Source: Pseudidiomarina taiwanensis (GTDB taxonomy: Bacteria > Pseudomonadota > Gammaproteobacteria > Enterobacterales > Alteromonadaceae). From it: DNA of 49,043 bases. How positions within the stretch are numbered: position 1 is the first letter of the stretch; each line of letters opens with the position of its first letter. Under the pieces are notes generated by a model. It searched no databases. It worked only from the letters and a program-made list of their open reading frames with translations, and was not told where the DNA came from. The DNA is taken from positions 1-49,043 of the forward strand of contig NZ_PIQG01000006.1 in assembly GCF_003987435.1 (NCBI RefSeq), read 5' to 3'. Position numbers and translations under genes: made by a program. Shown in pieces: positions 9,981 through 19,274 of this stretch.

Positions 9981-10155
9981 TGCAGTGCTCCGCTTAATAA
10001 TTAAAACAGACCCTCTCGGGTCGATGTTGTCTTTAACAAAACACAATTAAAGACTTCCCCTTATAAAAAGGGCGGCGAATTGTAACAGATAAAATTTAGA
10101 GATGGTAGAGCGATGTGGGATTTTCTAAAGATAAGTGCGCAATTAATTTCAACGC
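9981..10155 (-). promoter_or_regulatory. spc-operon leader with three predicted hairpins
   Basis: If transcription starts near 10155, the leader before rplN is about 175 nt. It contains an 8-bp inverted repeat GTCTTTAA / TTAAAGAC (10029-10036 and 10047-10054), a compact hairpin GACCC-TCTC-GGGTC (10009-10022, plus-strand reading) and a weaker stem around the CCCTTTTTATAAGGGG segment (10055-10070). The GACCC hairpin is followed on the minus strand by TGTTTTAATT, loosely like an attenuator. A second TACAAT (10079-10084) could be an internal -10. No protein-coding gene is visible in 9981-10315. Confidence 0.5.
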
Positions 10156-10161
10156 CCCAAA

Positions 10162-10170
10162 ATTATAGCA
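10162..10170 (-). promoter_or_regulatory. Probable spc-operon promoter, extended -10
   Basis: The minus strand reads TGCTATAAT, an extended -10 with a perfect TATAAT hexamer (10162-10167) but no good -35. This suits a start near 10155. It lies in the 335-base divergent region between rplN and mrpA. Confidence 0.55.
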
Positions 10171-10255
10171 AAGCCATAGCCCTAACGCGATAGCTAGCGC
10201 TACTTATTTATGAGTTTAAAGCCCTTGTAATTTCGATAGTTTACGCCGCGATCTG

Positions 10256-10284
10256 TTGGCAAGCATGGAGGGCAGTGGTAAATT
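10256..10284 (+). promoter_or_regulatory. Promoter of the mrp operon
   Basis: TTGGCA (10256-10261), a 17-base spacer and TAAATT (10279-10284) make a good sigma-70 promoter with a start near 10291, about 25 bases before the mrpA ATG. The spacer length and both hexamers are close to consensus. Confidence 0.65.
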
Positions 10285-10315
10285 CAAGAGCAACTAAGTT
10301 GAAGTAAGGGATCAC

Positions 10316-13105
10316 ATGATACTTGCCGCTCTGGTTTTTGTGCCGTTTATCGGTGCCATGTTACCGATGCTATTAAGAAACCAGTCTCGCGTTGTCATCA
10401 CAGCCGGAACTGCCGCAGTCACGCTGATAAGCCTTGGTTCGCTACTATGGCTCGCGCCACTCACACTTGCTGGTGAGGTGCCGAGTAGCCTGCAAACCTG
10501 GCTACCCGATCTCGGCCTAAATCTCGCGCTTCGACTCGATGGCCTATCCCTGTTATTTGCATCCTTGATCCTCGGTATCGGCCTGTTAATTGTTATTTAC
10601 GCGCACTTTTATCTATCCGAACGTGATGATGTTGGTCGTTTCTTTACCTTTTTGCTGCTGTTCATGGGCTCGATGCTCGGCATCGTCACCGCTGATAATT
10701 TGATTTTACTGTGGCTCTTTTGGGAGCTGACCAGTGTTTCGTCATTCTTATTGATTGGTTATTGGTTTCATCGCAGTGAAGCCCGGCGCGGCGCTCGGAT
10801 GGCGCTGGCCATAACGGGGGCTGGTGGCTTAGCGCTCCTCGCGGGGATATTACTTATTGGGCATATCGCCGGCAGTTATCAATTGGATGCGATTTTCGCA
10901 GCTGCGGACATTATTCGAACGCATGACCTTTATATCCCAGCGATAATTTTGATTTTGCTTGGTGCTTTCTCTAAGTCTGCTCAATTCCCCTTCCAGTTCT
11001 GGCTCCCACACGCGATGGCGGCACCGACCCCAGTGAGTGCGTATTTGCACTCTGCGACAATGGTAAAAGCTGGAATCTTCCTAGTAGCGCGACTGACCCC
11101 TGCCCTTGGCGGAACGCCTGAGTGGCTAACGATCATCACCCTTACTGGGTTAACCACACTTTTATTTGGCGCTTACTTTGCCCTGCTAAAAACAGATCTA
11201 AAAGGCTTGTTAGCCTTTTCAACGATTAGTCATCTTGGCTTAATCATGATGTTACTGGGGCTTGGCACATACGGGGCCATGCTTGCGGCACTCTTCCATA
11301 TCGTGAACCATGCCACTTTTAAAGCAGGACTGTTTATGGTCGCGGGCATCGTTGACCATGAAACCGGTACGCGTGACATCCGTAAGCTCGGTGGTCTGCG
11401 CCGTGCAATGCCAATGACCGCTACCCTTGCAATCATTGCTGCGGCAGCTATGGCCGGTGTCCCCCTATTAAACGGCTTCCTGTCCAAAGAAATGTTTCTC
11501 GCAGAAGCCTATCAACAGCAACTATTTGGTGGTCTCAGTTGGTTTGTCCCCGTATTGGCAACCCTCGGGGCGATGCTCTCTGTCGCTTACTCGGTACGCT
11601 TTGTAGCAGACGTATTCTATGGCGAAGCAGCCAGTGATTTACCCAAAAGCCCCCATGAAGCACCATTTTTTATGCGGCTACCGGTACTGATTTTAGCCAC
11701 TCTTTGTATTCTAGTTGGGCTTGCGCCGATGCTGCTGGTGGCTGATTTACTCGAGCCTGCGATGGCGGCCGCGACCTCAGCCGCAGGTACAGTTAAAATT
11801 TCGATCTGGCATGGTTTTAATATGCCATTGCTGATGAGTGTGCTGGCTCTGTTAGGTGGGATTATCATTTACCTAAAACGTGCAGACTTGTTCACCTTTA
11901 ATCGAAAATTTGAACCCAAGGATGCAAAAGAGACCTTTGCGCGCGTGTTGAAATCACTTACTAGCCGCGCAGATGCCGCACTACAGAACATCGAGACGGG
12001 TTCGCTGCAACGTTATATCGCCGCAGTCTTGGTCCTGGTGTTAGTCTTTGTTACCCCGGAATTAGTTGAATTACAGAGCTTGCGCGGCGATAAGAGTCAG
12101 CTGCCAATCGATGCCATCAGCCTGATCGGTGCCATCATCTTGATGCTTGCTGCTTTTGGGACAGCGATGTTACATCGGCAACGGTTGACCTCGTTACTGA
12201 TGCTATCTGTCGTGGGCCTGATGGTATCACTCGCGTTTATCCACTTTTCCGCGCCTGATCTTGCCATGACGCAACTCGTGGTTGAGGTCGTCTCCATCTT
12301 GCTGATGATTTTGGCGTTATTCTTTATGCCGCAAAAAATTCCGCGGGCATCAAGTGGACGTCGCGTTGCCCGCGATGTGCTGCTTGCAGGTTTTGTTGGC
12401 GGCATTGTTGCTACGCTTAATTACGCACTGCTTACCCGAGATTTTGCGAGCATCTCAGCATTTTTCCTAGAGAACTCGGTTCCAGGCGGGGGTGGTACCA
12501 ATGTTGTTAACGTTATCCTCGTCGATTTCCGTGGCTTTGATACCTTGGGTGAAATTACTGTTCTGGCAATTGCTGCAGCGGGTATTCATAAGCTACTCAA
12601 CAACTTACGTCCGTTCATGCCATCGAGTGATGTTGACGGACGGCCATGGCATCGGGTTAAACACCCACTCATGGTACAAACCGTCTCACAAGCATTATTG
12701 CCGTTGGCACTTATGGTCTCGGTTTATATTTTCTTGCGTGGTCACAATCTGCCTGGAGGTGGTTTTATCGCGGGGCTCATTACCGCAGCCGCAATGATTC
12801 TTCAATACATGGCGAACGGTGTCGACTGGGTCAAACACAGATTTAACTACAACTATCAAACTCTGACCTCCATCGGTGTCATGATCGCATTGTTCACAGG
12901 TCTCGGTAGTTGGGTGTTTGAACACAATTTCTTGACTAGCTGGTTTACTTATCTGAATTGGCCACTTGTCGGAAAATTTGAGGTAGCGACTGCGATTCTG
13001 TTCGATTTAGGTGTTTATCTCACCGTAATCGGCGCGACGCTCATGATTCTTGCGAACTTTGGTCAGATGACCACACGGCACCGGCCACGGCAGGAGGGAC
13101 ACTAA
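10316..13105 (+). CDS. mrpA: Na+/H+ antiporter subunit A fused to subunit B
   Basis: The largest subunit of the multi-protein Mrp Na+(K+)/H+ antiporter, which exports sodium in exchange for protons and supports alkaline and salt tolerance. The 929 residues form many membrane segments. The NuoL-like proton-antiporter region covers roughly 60-420 ([17 protein letters not shown], [17 protein letters not shown] motifs, [17 protein letters not shown]). A C-terminal domain around 785-925 ([27 protein letters not shown]) is the MrpB subunit. This A/B fusion defines the six-gene group 2 Mrp operons described in Vibrio and Pseudomonas. The start ATG has AAGGGA upstream; the stop overlaps the mrpC start (TAATG). 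Confidence 0.95.
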   Translation: MILAALVFVPFIGAMLPMLLRNQSRVVITAGTAAVTLISLGSLLWLAPLTLAGEVPSSLQTWLPDLGLNLALRLDGLSLLFASLILGIGLLIVIYAHFYLSERDDVGRFFTFLLLFMGSMLGIVTADNLILLWLFWELTSVSSFLLIGYWFHRSEARRGARMALAITGAGGLALLAGILLIGHIAGSYQLDAIFAAADIIRTHDLYIPAIILILLGAFSKSAQFPFQFWLPHAMAAPTPVSAYLHSATMVKAGIFLVARLTPALGGTPEWLTIITLTGLTTLLFGAYFALLKTDLKGLLAFSTISHLGLIMMLLGLGTYGAMLAALFHIVNHATFKAGLFMVAGIVDHETGTRDIRKLGGLRRAMPMTATLAIIAAAAMAGVPLLNGFLSKEMFLAEAYQQQLFGGLSWFVPVLATLGAMLSVAYSVRFVADVFYGEAASDLPKSPHEAPFFMRLPVLILATLCILVGLAPMLLVADLLEPAMAAATSAAGTVKISIWHGFNMPLLMSVLALLGGIIIYLKRADLFTFNRKFEPKDAKETFARVLKSLTSRADAALQNIETGSLQRYIAAVLVLVLVFVTPELVELQSLRGDKSQLPIDAISLIGAIILMLAAFGTAMLHRQRLTSLLMLSVVGLMVSLAFIHFSAPDLAMTQLVVEVVSILLMILALFFMPQKIPRASSGRRVARDVLLAGFVGGIVATLNYALLTRDFASISAFFLENSVPGGGGTNVVNVILVDFRGFDTLGEITVLAIAAAGIHKLLNNLRPFMPSSDVDGRPWHRVKHPLMVQTVSQALLPLALMVSVYIFLRGHNLPGGGFIAGLITAAAMILQYMANGVDWVKHRFNYNYQTLTSIGVMIALFTGLGSWVFEHNFLTSWFTYLNWPLVGKFEVATAILFDLGVYLTVIGATLMILANFGQMTTRHRPRQEGH

Positions 13106-13452
13106 TGGAACTGCTCTATTCAATTACGGTTGGCACGCTTACTGCGTGTAGCGTCTTCCTCATTTTACGAGGTCGTTCATTCCCAATTGTGATCGGCATT
13201 ACTATGCTTTCGTACGCAGTGAATTTATTCCTATTTTCGACTGGGCGTTTGGTGATCAACGAACTGCCGTTAATTGGTCAAAGTCAGACACCAACCGATC
13301 CGCTCCCGCAGGCCTTGGTGCTTACCGCTATCGTTATCGGCTTTGCCATGACCGCATACAGTATTATTTTAGCGGTGCGGGTGCGCGGAGAAATTGGCTC
13401 AGATGAGGTAAATGACCCGAATTATAGCGCCAGCGAGGGACAGCGCTCATGA
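13105..13452 (+). CDS. mrpC: Na+/H+ antiporter subunit C
   Basis: This 115-residue, three-helix membrane protein is homologous to NuoK. The conserved core is SYAVNLFLFSTG, followed by DPLPQALVLTAIVIGFAMTAYSIILAVR. It starts inside the mrpA stop codon (TAATG) and ends in an ATGA overlap with mrpD, so the operon is translationally coupled. Confidence 0.95.
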   Translation: MELLYSITVGTLTACSVFLILRGRSFPIVIGITMLSYAVNLFLFSTGRLVINELPLIGQSQTPTDPLPQALVLTAIVIGFAMTAYSIILAVRVRGEIGSDEVNDPNYSASEGQRS

Positions 13453-14972
13453 TCAGTCAGCACCTAACGATATTCCCGATACTTATCCCGATGTTGGCAG
13501 CGCTTATTCAGCTGTTACCGCTGGGCGATCACCCGCAACGAATCCGCCGAGCGATAGGTCTGACTTCGTGCACACTGCTCATTCTGGTATCTGTGTATTT
13601 GCTTGTAGAGACCAGCAGCGGCGCTGTGACAAGCTACGCTCTGGGCAGTTGGCAAGCGCCATTTGGTATCGTGCTCGTGCTTGATCGCCTGAGTGCGCTG
13701 ATGATTTTGCTGACCTCGGTGCTGGCATTACCGGTATTGATCTTTGCTTGTTTCGGTGAGGATAACCTTGGCTCTCACTTCCAGGCCCTGTATCAATTCC
13801 AGTTGATGGGAATTATTGGCGCTTTTTTGACCGGCGACTTGTTCAACCTATTCGTATTCTTCGAAGTACTGCTGATTTCGAGTTACGCACTTTTAATGCA
13901 TGGCGGCGGTAAACTCAAATTGCGAGCGACCCTCCATTATGTCCTGCTTAACCTTACTGGTTCAGCCATTTTCTTGATCAGCCTTGGGGTACTCTATGGT
14001 ATTACCGGAACCCTCAACATGGCTGATATGGCGAACAAAGTCGCGGCTCTCACTGGCGATGAAGCATTGATTGCTCGGGCCGGCGGTCTATTACTTCTTA
14101 TCGTATTTGGTCTCAAAGCGGCACTGCTCCCGCTCTACTTCTGGTTGCCACAAGCCTACGCAATGACCACAGGTACGGTTGCGGCGCTGTTTGCAATTAT
14201 GACCAAAGTTGGTGTGTATGCCATTATCCGAGTCTTTACCTTAATCTTTGGCGACCATGCCGGCGAAGCCGCAATGCTAGGCTATGATTGGCTCTGGTGG
14301 CTTGGGCTAGGTACGCTCGCGATTGGTGGCATTGGCGTGCTGGGTAGTCGTGACTTGCGCCTCATTATCTCTTACCTAGTGGTGATTTCAGTGGGCACCC
14401 TGCTCACCACGTTTAGCATGGCAAATGCCCAAGCAATTGCTGCGGTTATTTATTACACGCTGCACTCGACTCTTATTACTGGGGCGCTATTCTTGCTCGC
14501 TGATGTTATTGCCGAGCAGCGGGGTAAAACTGCTTCACGGGTTGTTAAAGGGCGCAAAATGGCACAGCACGCGACTCTTGGAGTACTCTTCTTTGTCGCC
14601 GCTATCGCCATTATTGGCTTACCTCCTTTATCTGGTTTTGTCGGTAAGTTATTTATTCTGGAAGCGGCTCGAACCGGAGCTCAGGTCGCATTACTGTGGC
14701 CACTCGTATTATTTAGCACCTTTTTAATTATGATCGCTTTAACTCGCGCGGGTAGCCGCATGTTCTGGCACACTTTCGATGGGAAGCCAAACGATGTATC
14801 TCACCCAGGTCTCCAGCTAGCGAGTATCGGAGTGCTTATTGGCGCGAGTTTAGCCCTCACCATATTCGCCGAGCCCGTTGCGCAGTTTAGTAAAGATATT
14901 GCAGCACAACTGCTGCAACCAACGGACTATATTTCGACGGTGCTAGAGCACGAAAGGGGGAATCATGAGTAA
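13449..14972 (+). CDS. mrpD: Na+/H+ antiporter subunit D
   Basis: A 507-residue polytopic membrane protein of the NuoM/NuoN-like proton-antiporter family. It forms the second proton-translocating module of the Mrp complex. Recognisable stretches are GDLFNLFVFFEVLLISSYALLMHGG, the KAALLPLYFWLPQAYAMTTGTVAALFAIMTKVGVYAIIR motif, and PPLSGFVGKLFILEA. It overlaps mrpC by four bases and mrpE by eight. Confidence 0.96.
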   Translation: MISQHLTIFPILIPMLAALIQLLPLGDHPQRIRRAIGLTSCTLLILVSVYLLVETSSGAVTSYALGSWQAPFGIVLVLDRLSALMILLTSVLALPVLIFACFGEDNLGSHFQALYQFQLMGIIGAFLTGDLFNLFVFFEVLLISSYALLMHGGGKLKLRATLHYVLLNLTGSAIFLISLGVLYGITGTLNMADMANKVAALTGDEALIARAGGLLLLIVFGLKAALLPLYFWLPQAYAMTTGTVAALFAIMTKVGVYAIIRVFTLIFGDHAGEAAMLGYDWLWWLGLGTLAIGGIGVLGSRDLRLIISYLVVISVGTLLTTFSMANAQAIAAVIYYTLHSTLITGALFLLADVIAEQRGKTASRVVKGRKMAQHATLGVLFFVAAIAIIGLPPLSGFVGKLFILEAARTGAQVALLWPLVLFSTFLIMIALTRAGSRMFWHTFDGKPNDVSHPGLQLASIGVLIGASLALTIFAEPVAQFSKDIAAQLLQPTDYISTVLEHERGNHE

Positions 14973-15453
14973 AATCCTACCTGCGCCGTGGCTGTCATTA
15001 TTTTTGCTGGTATTCTGGTTGCTGTTACAGAATTCGGTGAGTTTCGGCTTAATTATTCTTGGGGCGGTTTTTGCGGTTTTGATTCCGCTTTACACGCACC
15101 GTGCGCGAGATTTTAGCATCCGGGTTCGTAAACCTCTGATTCTAGTTCAGTATGCCGTTTTATTGTTGATCGATATTATTATTTCGAACTTCAATATCGC
15201 TGCTGTCATCTTAACCCCGCGCCGCAAGATTAAGCCCGCGCTATTTGAGTATCCACTGGATATAACCGGAGAGGTTCCGATCACTATGCTTGCTAGCACG
15301 ATCAGCCTCACGCCGGGCACAATTTCTGCGGAACTTGGTCGGGATGGCCGTTCGCTTCTGATCCACGCGCTTAATGTGCATGATGTCGAAGCCGTTAAAC
15401 GCCAAATTAAAGAGCGTTATGAACGACGTTTGCAGGAGATCTTCCAATGTTAG
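14965..15453 (+). CDS. mrpE: Na+/H+ antiporter subunit E
   Basis: A 162-residue Mrp subunit with two to three N-terminal membrane segments and a cytosolic C-terminal domain containing the conserved TMLASTISLTPGTISAELGRDGRSLLIHALNV. It is a structural part of the Mrp complex. Its start overlaps the mrpD end (ATGAGTAA) and its end overlaps the mrpF start. Confidence 0.94.
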   Translation: MSKILPAPWLSLFLLVFWLLLQNSVSFGLIILGAVFAVLIPLYTHRARDFSIRVRKPLILVQYAVLLLIDIIISNFNIAAVILTPRRKIKPALFEYPLDITGEVPITMLASTISLTPGTISAELGRDGRSLLIHALNVHDVEAVKRQIKERYERRLQEIFQC

Positions 15454-15716
15454 AGTTCGCCGTTCAATTTGCGTTTGGGGCATTTGGGTTAGCCCTACTT
15501 TTCAATGTCTGGCGCCTGATTATTGGCCCCGAGACAGCTGATCGGATTCTTGCCCTCGATACCATCTATATTAACTCGTTGGCGTTGTTGCTATTACTTG
15601 GACTATGGCACGACACAACCAGTTATTTTGAGGCCGCATTGCTAATCGCCATGCTCGGTTTTATCGGCACCGTGGCCGCTGCAAAATTTTTGTTGCGCGG
15701 CGATATCATCGAGTAA
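15447..15716 (+). CDS. mrpF: Na+/H+ antiporter subunit F
   Basis: An 89-residue, three-helix membrane protein of the MrpF/PhaF family, with the signature GPETADRILALDTIYINSLALLLLLG. It overlaps mrpE by seven bases. Confidence 0.94.
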   Translation: MLEFAVQFAFGAFGLALLFNVWRLIIGPETADRILALDTIYINSLALLLLLGLWHDTTSYFEAALLIAMLGFIGTVAAAKFLLRGDIIE

Positions 15717-15731
15717 CGGAGGTATTCTTAA

Positions 15732-16097
15732 ATGCTACAATCACTTCCCACATGGGCTGACTACCTAGCTTCTGCACTGGTTATTATGGGAGCGCTTTTT
15801 GCCCTTATTGGATCCTTTGGTTTGCTTCGCTTACCCGATTTCATGACTCGGTTGCATGCCCCAACCAAGAATACAACCTTGGGCGTTGGCGGGATTATCT
15901 TAGGCTCAACACTTTACTTCTCAGTTTCAAGTGGATTAAGTCTGCATGAATTACTGATCGCCATTTTTCTTTTTTTAACCGCGCCTATCAGTGCTCATCT
16001 GCTTGCTAAAGCGGGTCTTCATCTTGAGTATAAGATGATTAAGGAAACTCAGGACTTACGCAAAAAGCCTGAACAATATAGTGACAAAGACGACTAA
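15732..16097 (+). CDS. mrpG: Na+/H+ antiporter subunit G
   Basis: A 121-residue MrpG/PhaG protein: three hydrophobic helices and the signature GLLRLPDFMTRLHAPTKNTTLGVGGIILGS. GGAGG lies nine bases before the ATG. It is the last mrp gene; its TAA is two bases from the stop of the convergent Tad-like operon, with no terminator between them. Confidence 0.94.
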   Translation: MLQSLPTWADYLASALVIMGALFALIGSFGLLRLPDFMTRLHAPTKNTTLGVGGIILGSTLYFSVSSGLSLHELLIAIFLFLTAPISAHLLAKAGLHLEYKMIKETQDLRKKPEQYSDKDD

Positions 16098-16099
16098 AA

Positions 16100-16831
16100 C
16101 TAACTCGCGGCAGCCCCACATTTACTCGCCATACAGTTTGATAGCAGCAAGTAGAGGTGTTGCGCTTGGTCAATTAAATTACGCAAGGTCGTCTGCTCTA
16201 TGGTAATCGTCTCAAGCTCAAGCTCTGCGATGAGCGCACTGGTACTCTCTAATCTAGCTGAGCTATTCAACCCACTTTTTAAGTGCTCGATCTGCACGAG
16301 CTCGGCGGTAAGCGCTCCTACCTGCACTAATTTATGCTCAGTTAAACTCAAAGCTGTTTGGCTGGGGGTCGGCAGTAAGCCACTTCTCGCAATATAATGA
16401 TCGGTAAACTCGGTAGTGAGTTGTGGAGAAATAACAATTTCGACATGTCCATCGTGAAAGTGCTTCACGAATTTACCCCACAGCTGCTTAAACCAAGGGC
16501 TTAGTTCCTTTGCAACTTGCTCAATTTGAAGCTGAAAAAATGGTCCCGAAATACTGCCAGTAAGATTCGCATCCGGCTGGGTTTGAATTCCCAGATGATT
16601 TCTCAGTTCAAGTAAGTCAGTCGGCCACACTCCATACTTTTTTCGGTAAATATGGAGCGCGTGCTGCCAAAATCCAATTGTCGCAGCATATTGATTCATC
16701 TGCAGTAGGCGTTGCTGTTGCACTTGCTCAGTTGCAGCGAACTGGATTGCGGTGATAGTAAAAAGTAAAAATACTACCGCGATTGGCAACACAAAGCCCC
16801 TAGTCCGGCTTATTCTAAATGGCTTCATCAT
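16100..16831 (-). CDS. Pilin-like membrane protein ending the Tad-like operon
   Basis: A 243-residue protein with a type IV pilin-like N-terminus: basic residues, RG at 11-12, then FVLPIAVVFLLFTITAIQF, followed by a helix resembling pseudopilins (IYRKKYGVWPTDLLELRNHL). The residue at +5 after the Gly is Ile, not the conserved Glu. It could therefore be a GspK-like tip subunit, a non-processed anchor or a diverged minor pilin. The rest matches nothing I recognise. Its ATG overlaps the stop of the TPR gene (ATGA) with CAGGAG as ribosome site. Confidence 0.65.
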   Translation of the reverse strand: MMKPFRISRTRGFVLPIAVVFLLFTITAIQFAATEQVQQQRLLQMNQYAATIGFWQHALHIYRKKYGVWPTDLLELRNHLGIQTQPDANLTGSISGPFFQLQIEQVAKELSPWFKQLWGKFVKHFHDGHVEIVISPQLTTEFTDHYIARSGLLPTPSQTALSLTEHKLVQVGALTAELVQIEHLKSGLNSSARLESTSALIAELELETITIEQTTLRNLIDQAQHLYLLLSNCMASKCGAAAS

Positions 16832-17286
16832 TGCTCCTGTAACAGCTCAGTGCGCTGCAATTGGAGCAATAATTTCAAAAGTTCACCTGATTGCTCGTTG
16901 TCTCCTGTACTATCATGGCTTTCACTTTGTAAGAGAAACTCTGTTGCCTGACGAATCTGCAAGGCCGCCAAGTTGTGCCACACCTCGGGCTGTTTTGGAT
17001 TCGCACTCAAGCACCGCAAATAATGGGATTCAGCTTCGGCGTAACGATGCAAGCGAAAGCTTATCTGCCCCAACTCACAATACCCTTGTTGCACCGTCGG
17101 TCGGAGCTCTAGCGCTTGTCGCCAGAGACTCTCAGCTAGACTTAAGTCACCTAATTGATACGCATGCCGGGCATTTTGAACTAATTGCCCGTAGCTCTCT
17201 GGTAATTCCGAGCGTTTAGGTGAGGTTGCGGCACAACCACTGATTCCGATGATCACAATGCAGATCACTACGATTGATTTCACCAT
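16828..17286 (-). CDS. TPR lipoprotein, TadD-like
   Basis: A 152-residue lipoprotein: a hydrophobic signal with lipobox GISGC (Cys18), then tetratricopeptide repeats around residues 31-98 (YGQLVQNARHAYQLGDLSLAESLWRQALELRPTVQQGYCELG and the following repeat). TadD proteins are TPR lipoproteins that assist Tad secretin assembly, and the position in this operon suggests that role. It is shorter than typical TadD (about 250 residues). It overlaps its neighbours at both ends. Confidence 0.75.
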   Translation of the reverse strand: MVKSIVVICIVIIGISGCAATSPKRSELPESYGQLVQNARHAYQLGDLSLAESLWRQALELRPTVQQGYCELGQISFRLHRYAEAESHYLRCLSANPKQPEVWHNLAALQIRQATEFLLQSESHDSTGDNEQSGELLKLLLQLQRTELLQEQ

Positions 17287-17648
17287 GAACCACGCTCCGT
17301 GCGAACAAATTGCAAGCGTCTATGCAGCCACTTTTCTAGTGGATAGTGACACCCTGCCTCACATTCAAGCACCGAGTCAACACCGGCTAAATGAACCCAA
17401 CCGCCTGGCTGAATATTACGTCTGACACGACAAATATGCCCTGCTTTATCAAGCCCAATTAAATCGATCGCAAACTGCATCCGCCAAGTTTGAATTGCAC
17501 TACAGGCAGGCAGCCATAAAGCCTCTTGTCGGGGCAGACCTGCCCTGGTCGTTAGCCCTGTCAACCGATCAATAAAGCTGGTTGCAACTGCAACATGACT
17601 CCACAAGCACTGCTTCGACTCGTAGAGATAGAAACGTCCATGTTTCAT
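17280..17648 (-). CDS. DUF192 family protein
   Basis: A 122-residue protein matching the DUF192 pattern: an early ATSFIDRLTGLTTRAGL segment, a central MQFAIDLIGLDKAGHICRVRRNIQPG, and a terminal AGVDSVLECEAG. The biochemical role of DUF192 is not established to my knowledge. It sits inside the Tad-like operon, with an ATGA overlap after tadC and a strong AGGAGG site. No signal peptide is evident, unlike many DUF192 proteins. Confidence 0.75.
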   Translation of the reverse strand: MKHGRFYLYESKQCLWSHVAVATSFIDRLTGLTTRAGLPRQEALWLPACSAIQTWRMQFAIDLIGLDKAGHICRVRRNIQPGGWVHLAGVDSVLECEAGCHYPLEKWLHRRLQFVRTERGSW

Positions 17649-18430
17649 GTATATCCTCCTTGACTAAAACGGATAAATATTGGTCCCAGTAACAGTAAAA
17701 AGGTAACCGGGAAAAAGCACGTCACCAGCGGTAACATGAGTTTTACTGACATCTGTTGGGCGCGCTTCTCAGCCGCAAGTACATGGTCTTGCCGCTGCTG
17801 CTGCGCTTGCTCAGATAAAACGTGAGTAAGTGAACTACCGGTGCGGGTGGACTGCAGAACCGCAATGCAGAATTGTTCTATCGGCTTTTGCGGCACGCGC
17901 TTTTGTAACTGTACAAGCGCCTCGCCCAACTCGACTCCAGTGTTCAACGCACGCTGCATCCGGGCCAGTTCAACTAAGGCTGGAGTATATGAGGGTTGTT
18001 GCGCCAATAAATGCAGTGCAGCTCGAATTGAGGCCCCTGAGGCTAGCAGCATGACCAATAGATCGAGCGCTTCTGGCCAATTCCTAACCACCCGCTCTCG
18101 ATAGAGTCGCGTCTGCTTGCGTTGCTGGATCAGGAATACTAAGCCCATGCCACACACTGCACTCGTCACTTCAGCAATGGGTTGGAGAAACGAAATCGCA
18201 ACGGTCACAAGCAACCAAATACGTTGCGAGAGAAATTCATCCACAGTTTTATCTGGATATTGGTAGCGCACCCAATTCTTCAATCTTTGCTGAGCTCTTA
18301 CTGGGAACTTGATCAGCACCCATCGAGATAGATGAACCATGGGGCGGTAACGATTCAGGACGAGCAAGCCGAGATATAACAAGCCTGTGCTGATAATTGC
18401 CCAGGTCACTAGCACAAGTTCAAGCATCAT
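17645..18430 (-). CDS. tadC: Tad pilus inner-membrane platform protein TadC
   Basis: A 261-residue protein of the type II secretion F-domain family. It has an N-terminal membrane helix, a central F domain (WPEALDLLVMLLASGASIRAALHLLAQQ... LLALARM-type helices) and a C-terminal helix pair (MLPLVTCFFPVTFLLLLGPIF). TadB and TadC together form the platform driven by the TadA ATPase. It overlaps the tadB end by 11 bases; either of two adjacent ATGs may be used. Confidence 0.88.
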   Translation of the reverse strand: MMLELVLVTWAIISTGLLYLGLLVLNRYRPMVHLSRWVLIKFPVRAQQRLKNWVRYQYPDKTVDEFLSQRIWLLVTVAISFLQPIAEVTSAVCGMGLVFLIQQRKQTRLYRERVVRNWPEALDLLVMLLASGASIRAALHLLAQQPSYTPALVELARMQRALNTGVELGEALVQLQKRVPQKPIEQFCIAVLQSTRTGSSLTHVLSEQAQQQRQDHVLAAEKRAQQMSVKLMLPLVTCFFPVTFLLLLGPIFIRFSQGGYT

Positions 18431-19274
18431 GATTTAGCTCCTGGCCAAGCATGCGCTTGACGATAAGAGCACCGCAAAGTAACAAGCAGGCAGCCAGAAT
18501 GAGAATGATTTGCCCCATTTCTGTATAAAGAAGTTGGCCCGTATTTTCTGGTTCGAGCCAATGCAAAACGGCAAAAAGTAGCAAAGGCAAGAAGCCCATA
18601 ACGTAACCTTGCAGTCGTGCTTGTGCTGATAGGCTCAGCATCCGCTCGCGGGCATAAAGCTGCTGCTGTAAGCTGTGTGCAAGTTGGGCCATAACCCGAG
18701 CTTGTCCTGCACCATGCATATCTGAAAGCTCGATGACCAAGGCGAATTGACGGACTGATAATAAAGGTACTCGCTCGGCGAAATCCTTGGCAGCTGCCAA
18801 TAGATTCGAGCCAACATGTTGACGCCTTACCATCAGCCTTAATTCCGCCCCAAGCGGCGCAGGTTGTTGTTTAGCCAGTTGGGTCAGCGCTGCTGATAAA
18901 CTCAAACCACTTTGCAATGCGACACTCAGCTGTAATAAAAAGCTAGGGAGCTGATGTTTGATTTTATACGTCCGCTTCGCTCGAATTTGACGATAGATAA
19001 GCGGCGTTACGAGCAGTAAAAGCACCCCCGTCAAACTTGCAGTCAACACCGACATCCAAAGCGACAGTAGCGCAGTTAATAGTAAAATTCCGACTAACAC
19101 GCCTGTCACCAACTGCTGCGCTGGCATAAAAATCAATAACTCAGCCAAATTCTGCTCAGCCTGGACCACTAGCTTCGGTGAAACCTGCTGACGCCAATAG
19201 GTTACCCCCCAACGCACACTTAGCAGGAGCAGCACAAGACTCAGAGCCCAGCTTAAGGCGATAAACCAGGTCAC
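18420..19274 (-). CDS. tadB: Tad pilus inner-membrane platform protein TadB
   Basis: A 284-residue F-domain membrane protein. N-terminal helices are followed by a cytosolic F domain (LPSFLLQLSVALQSGLSLSAALTQLAKQQ, ... QFALVIELSDMHGAGQARVMAQLAHSLQ) and two C-terminal helices. It starts with GTG in a GTGA overlap with the tadA stop, so the two are translationally coupled. Confidence 0.88.
   Translation of the reverse strand: MTWFIALSWALSLVLLLLSVRWGVTYWRQQVSPKLVVQAEQNLAELLIFMPAQQLVTGVLVGILLLTALLSLWMSVLTASLTGVLLLLVTPLIYRQIRAKRTYKIKHQLPSFLLQLSVALQSGLSLSAALTQLAKQQPAPLGAELRLMVRRQHVGSNLLAAAKDFAERVPLLSVRQFALVIELSDMHGAGQARVMAQLAHSLQQQLYARERMLSLSAQARLQGYVMGFLPLLLFAVLHWLEPENTGQLLYTEMGQIILILAACLLLCGALIVKRMLGQELNHDA

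Noticed and set aside
18416-18430. Same 15-base start ATGATGCTTGAACTT in tadC and the ABC ATPase gene (29776-29790)
   Set aside because: Both arise from a common overlap of '...DA stop' with 'MMLEL'; no wider similarity surrounds them, so coincidence.
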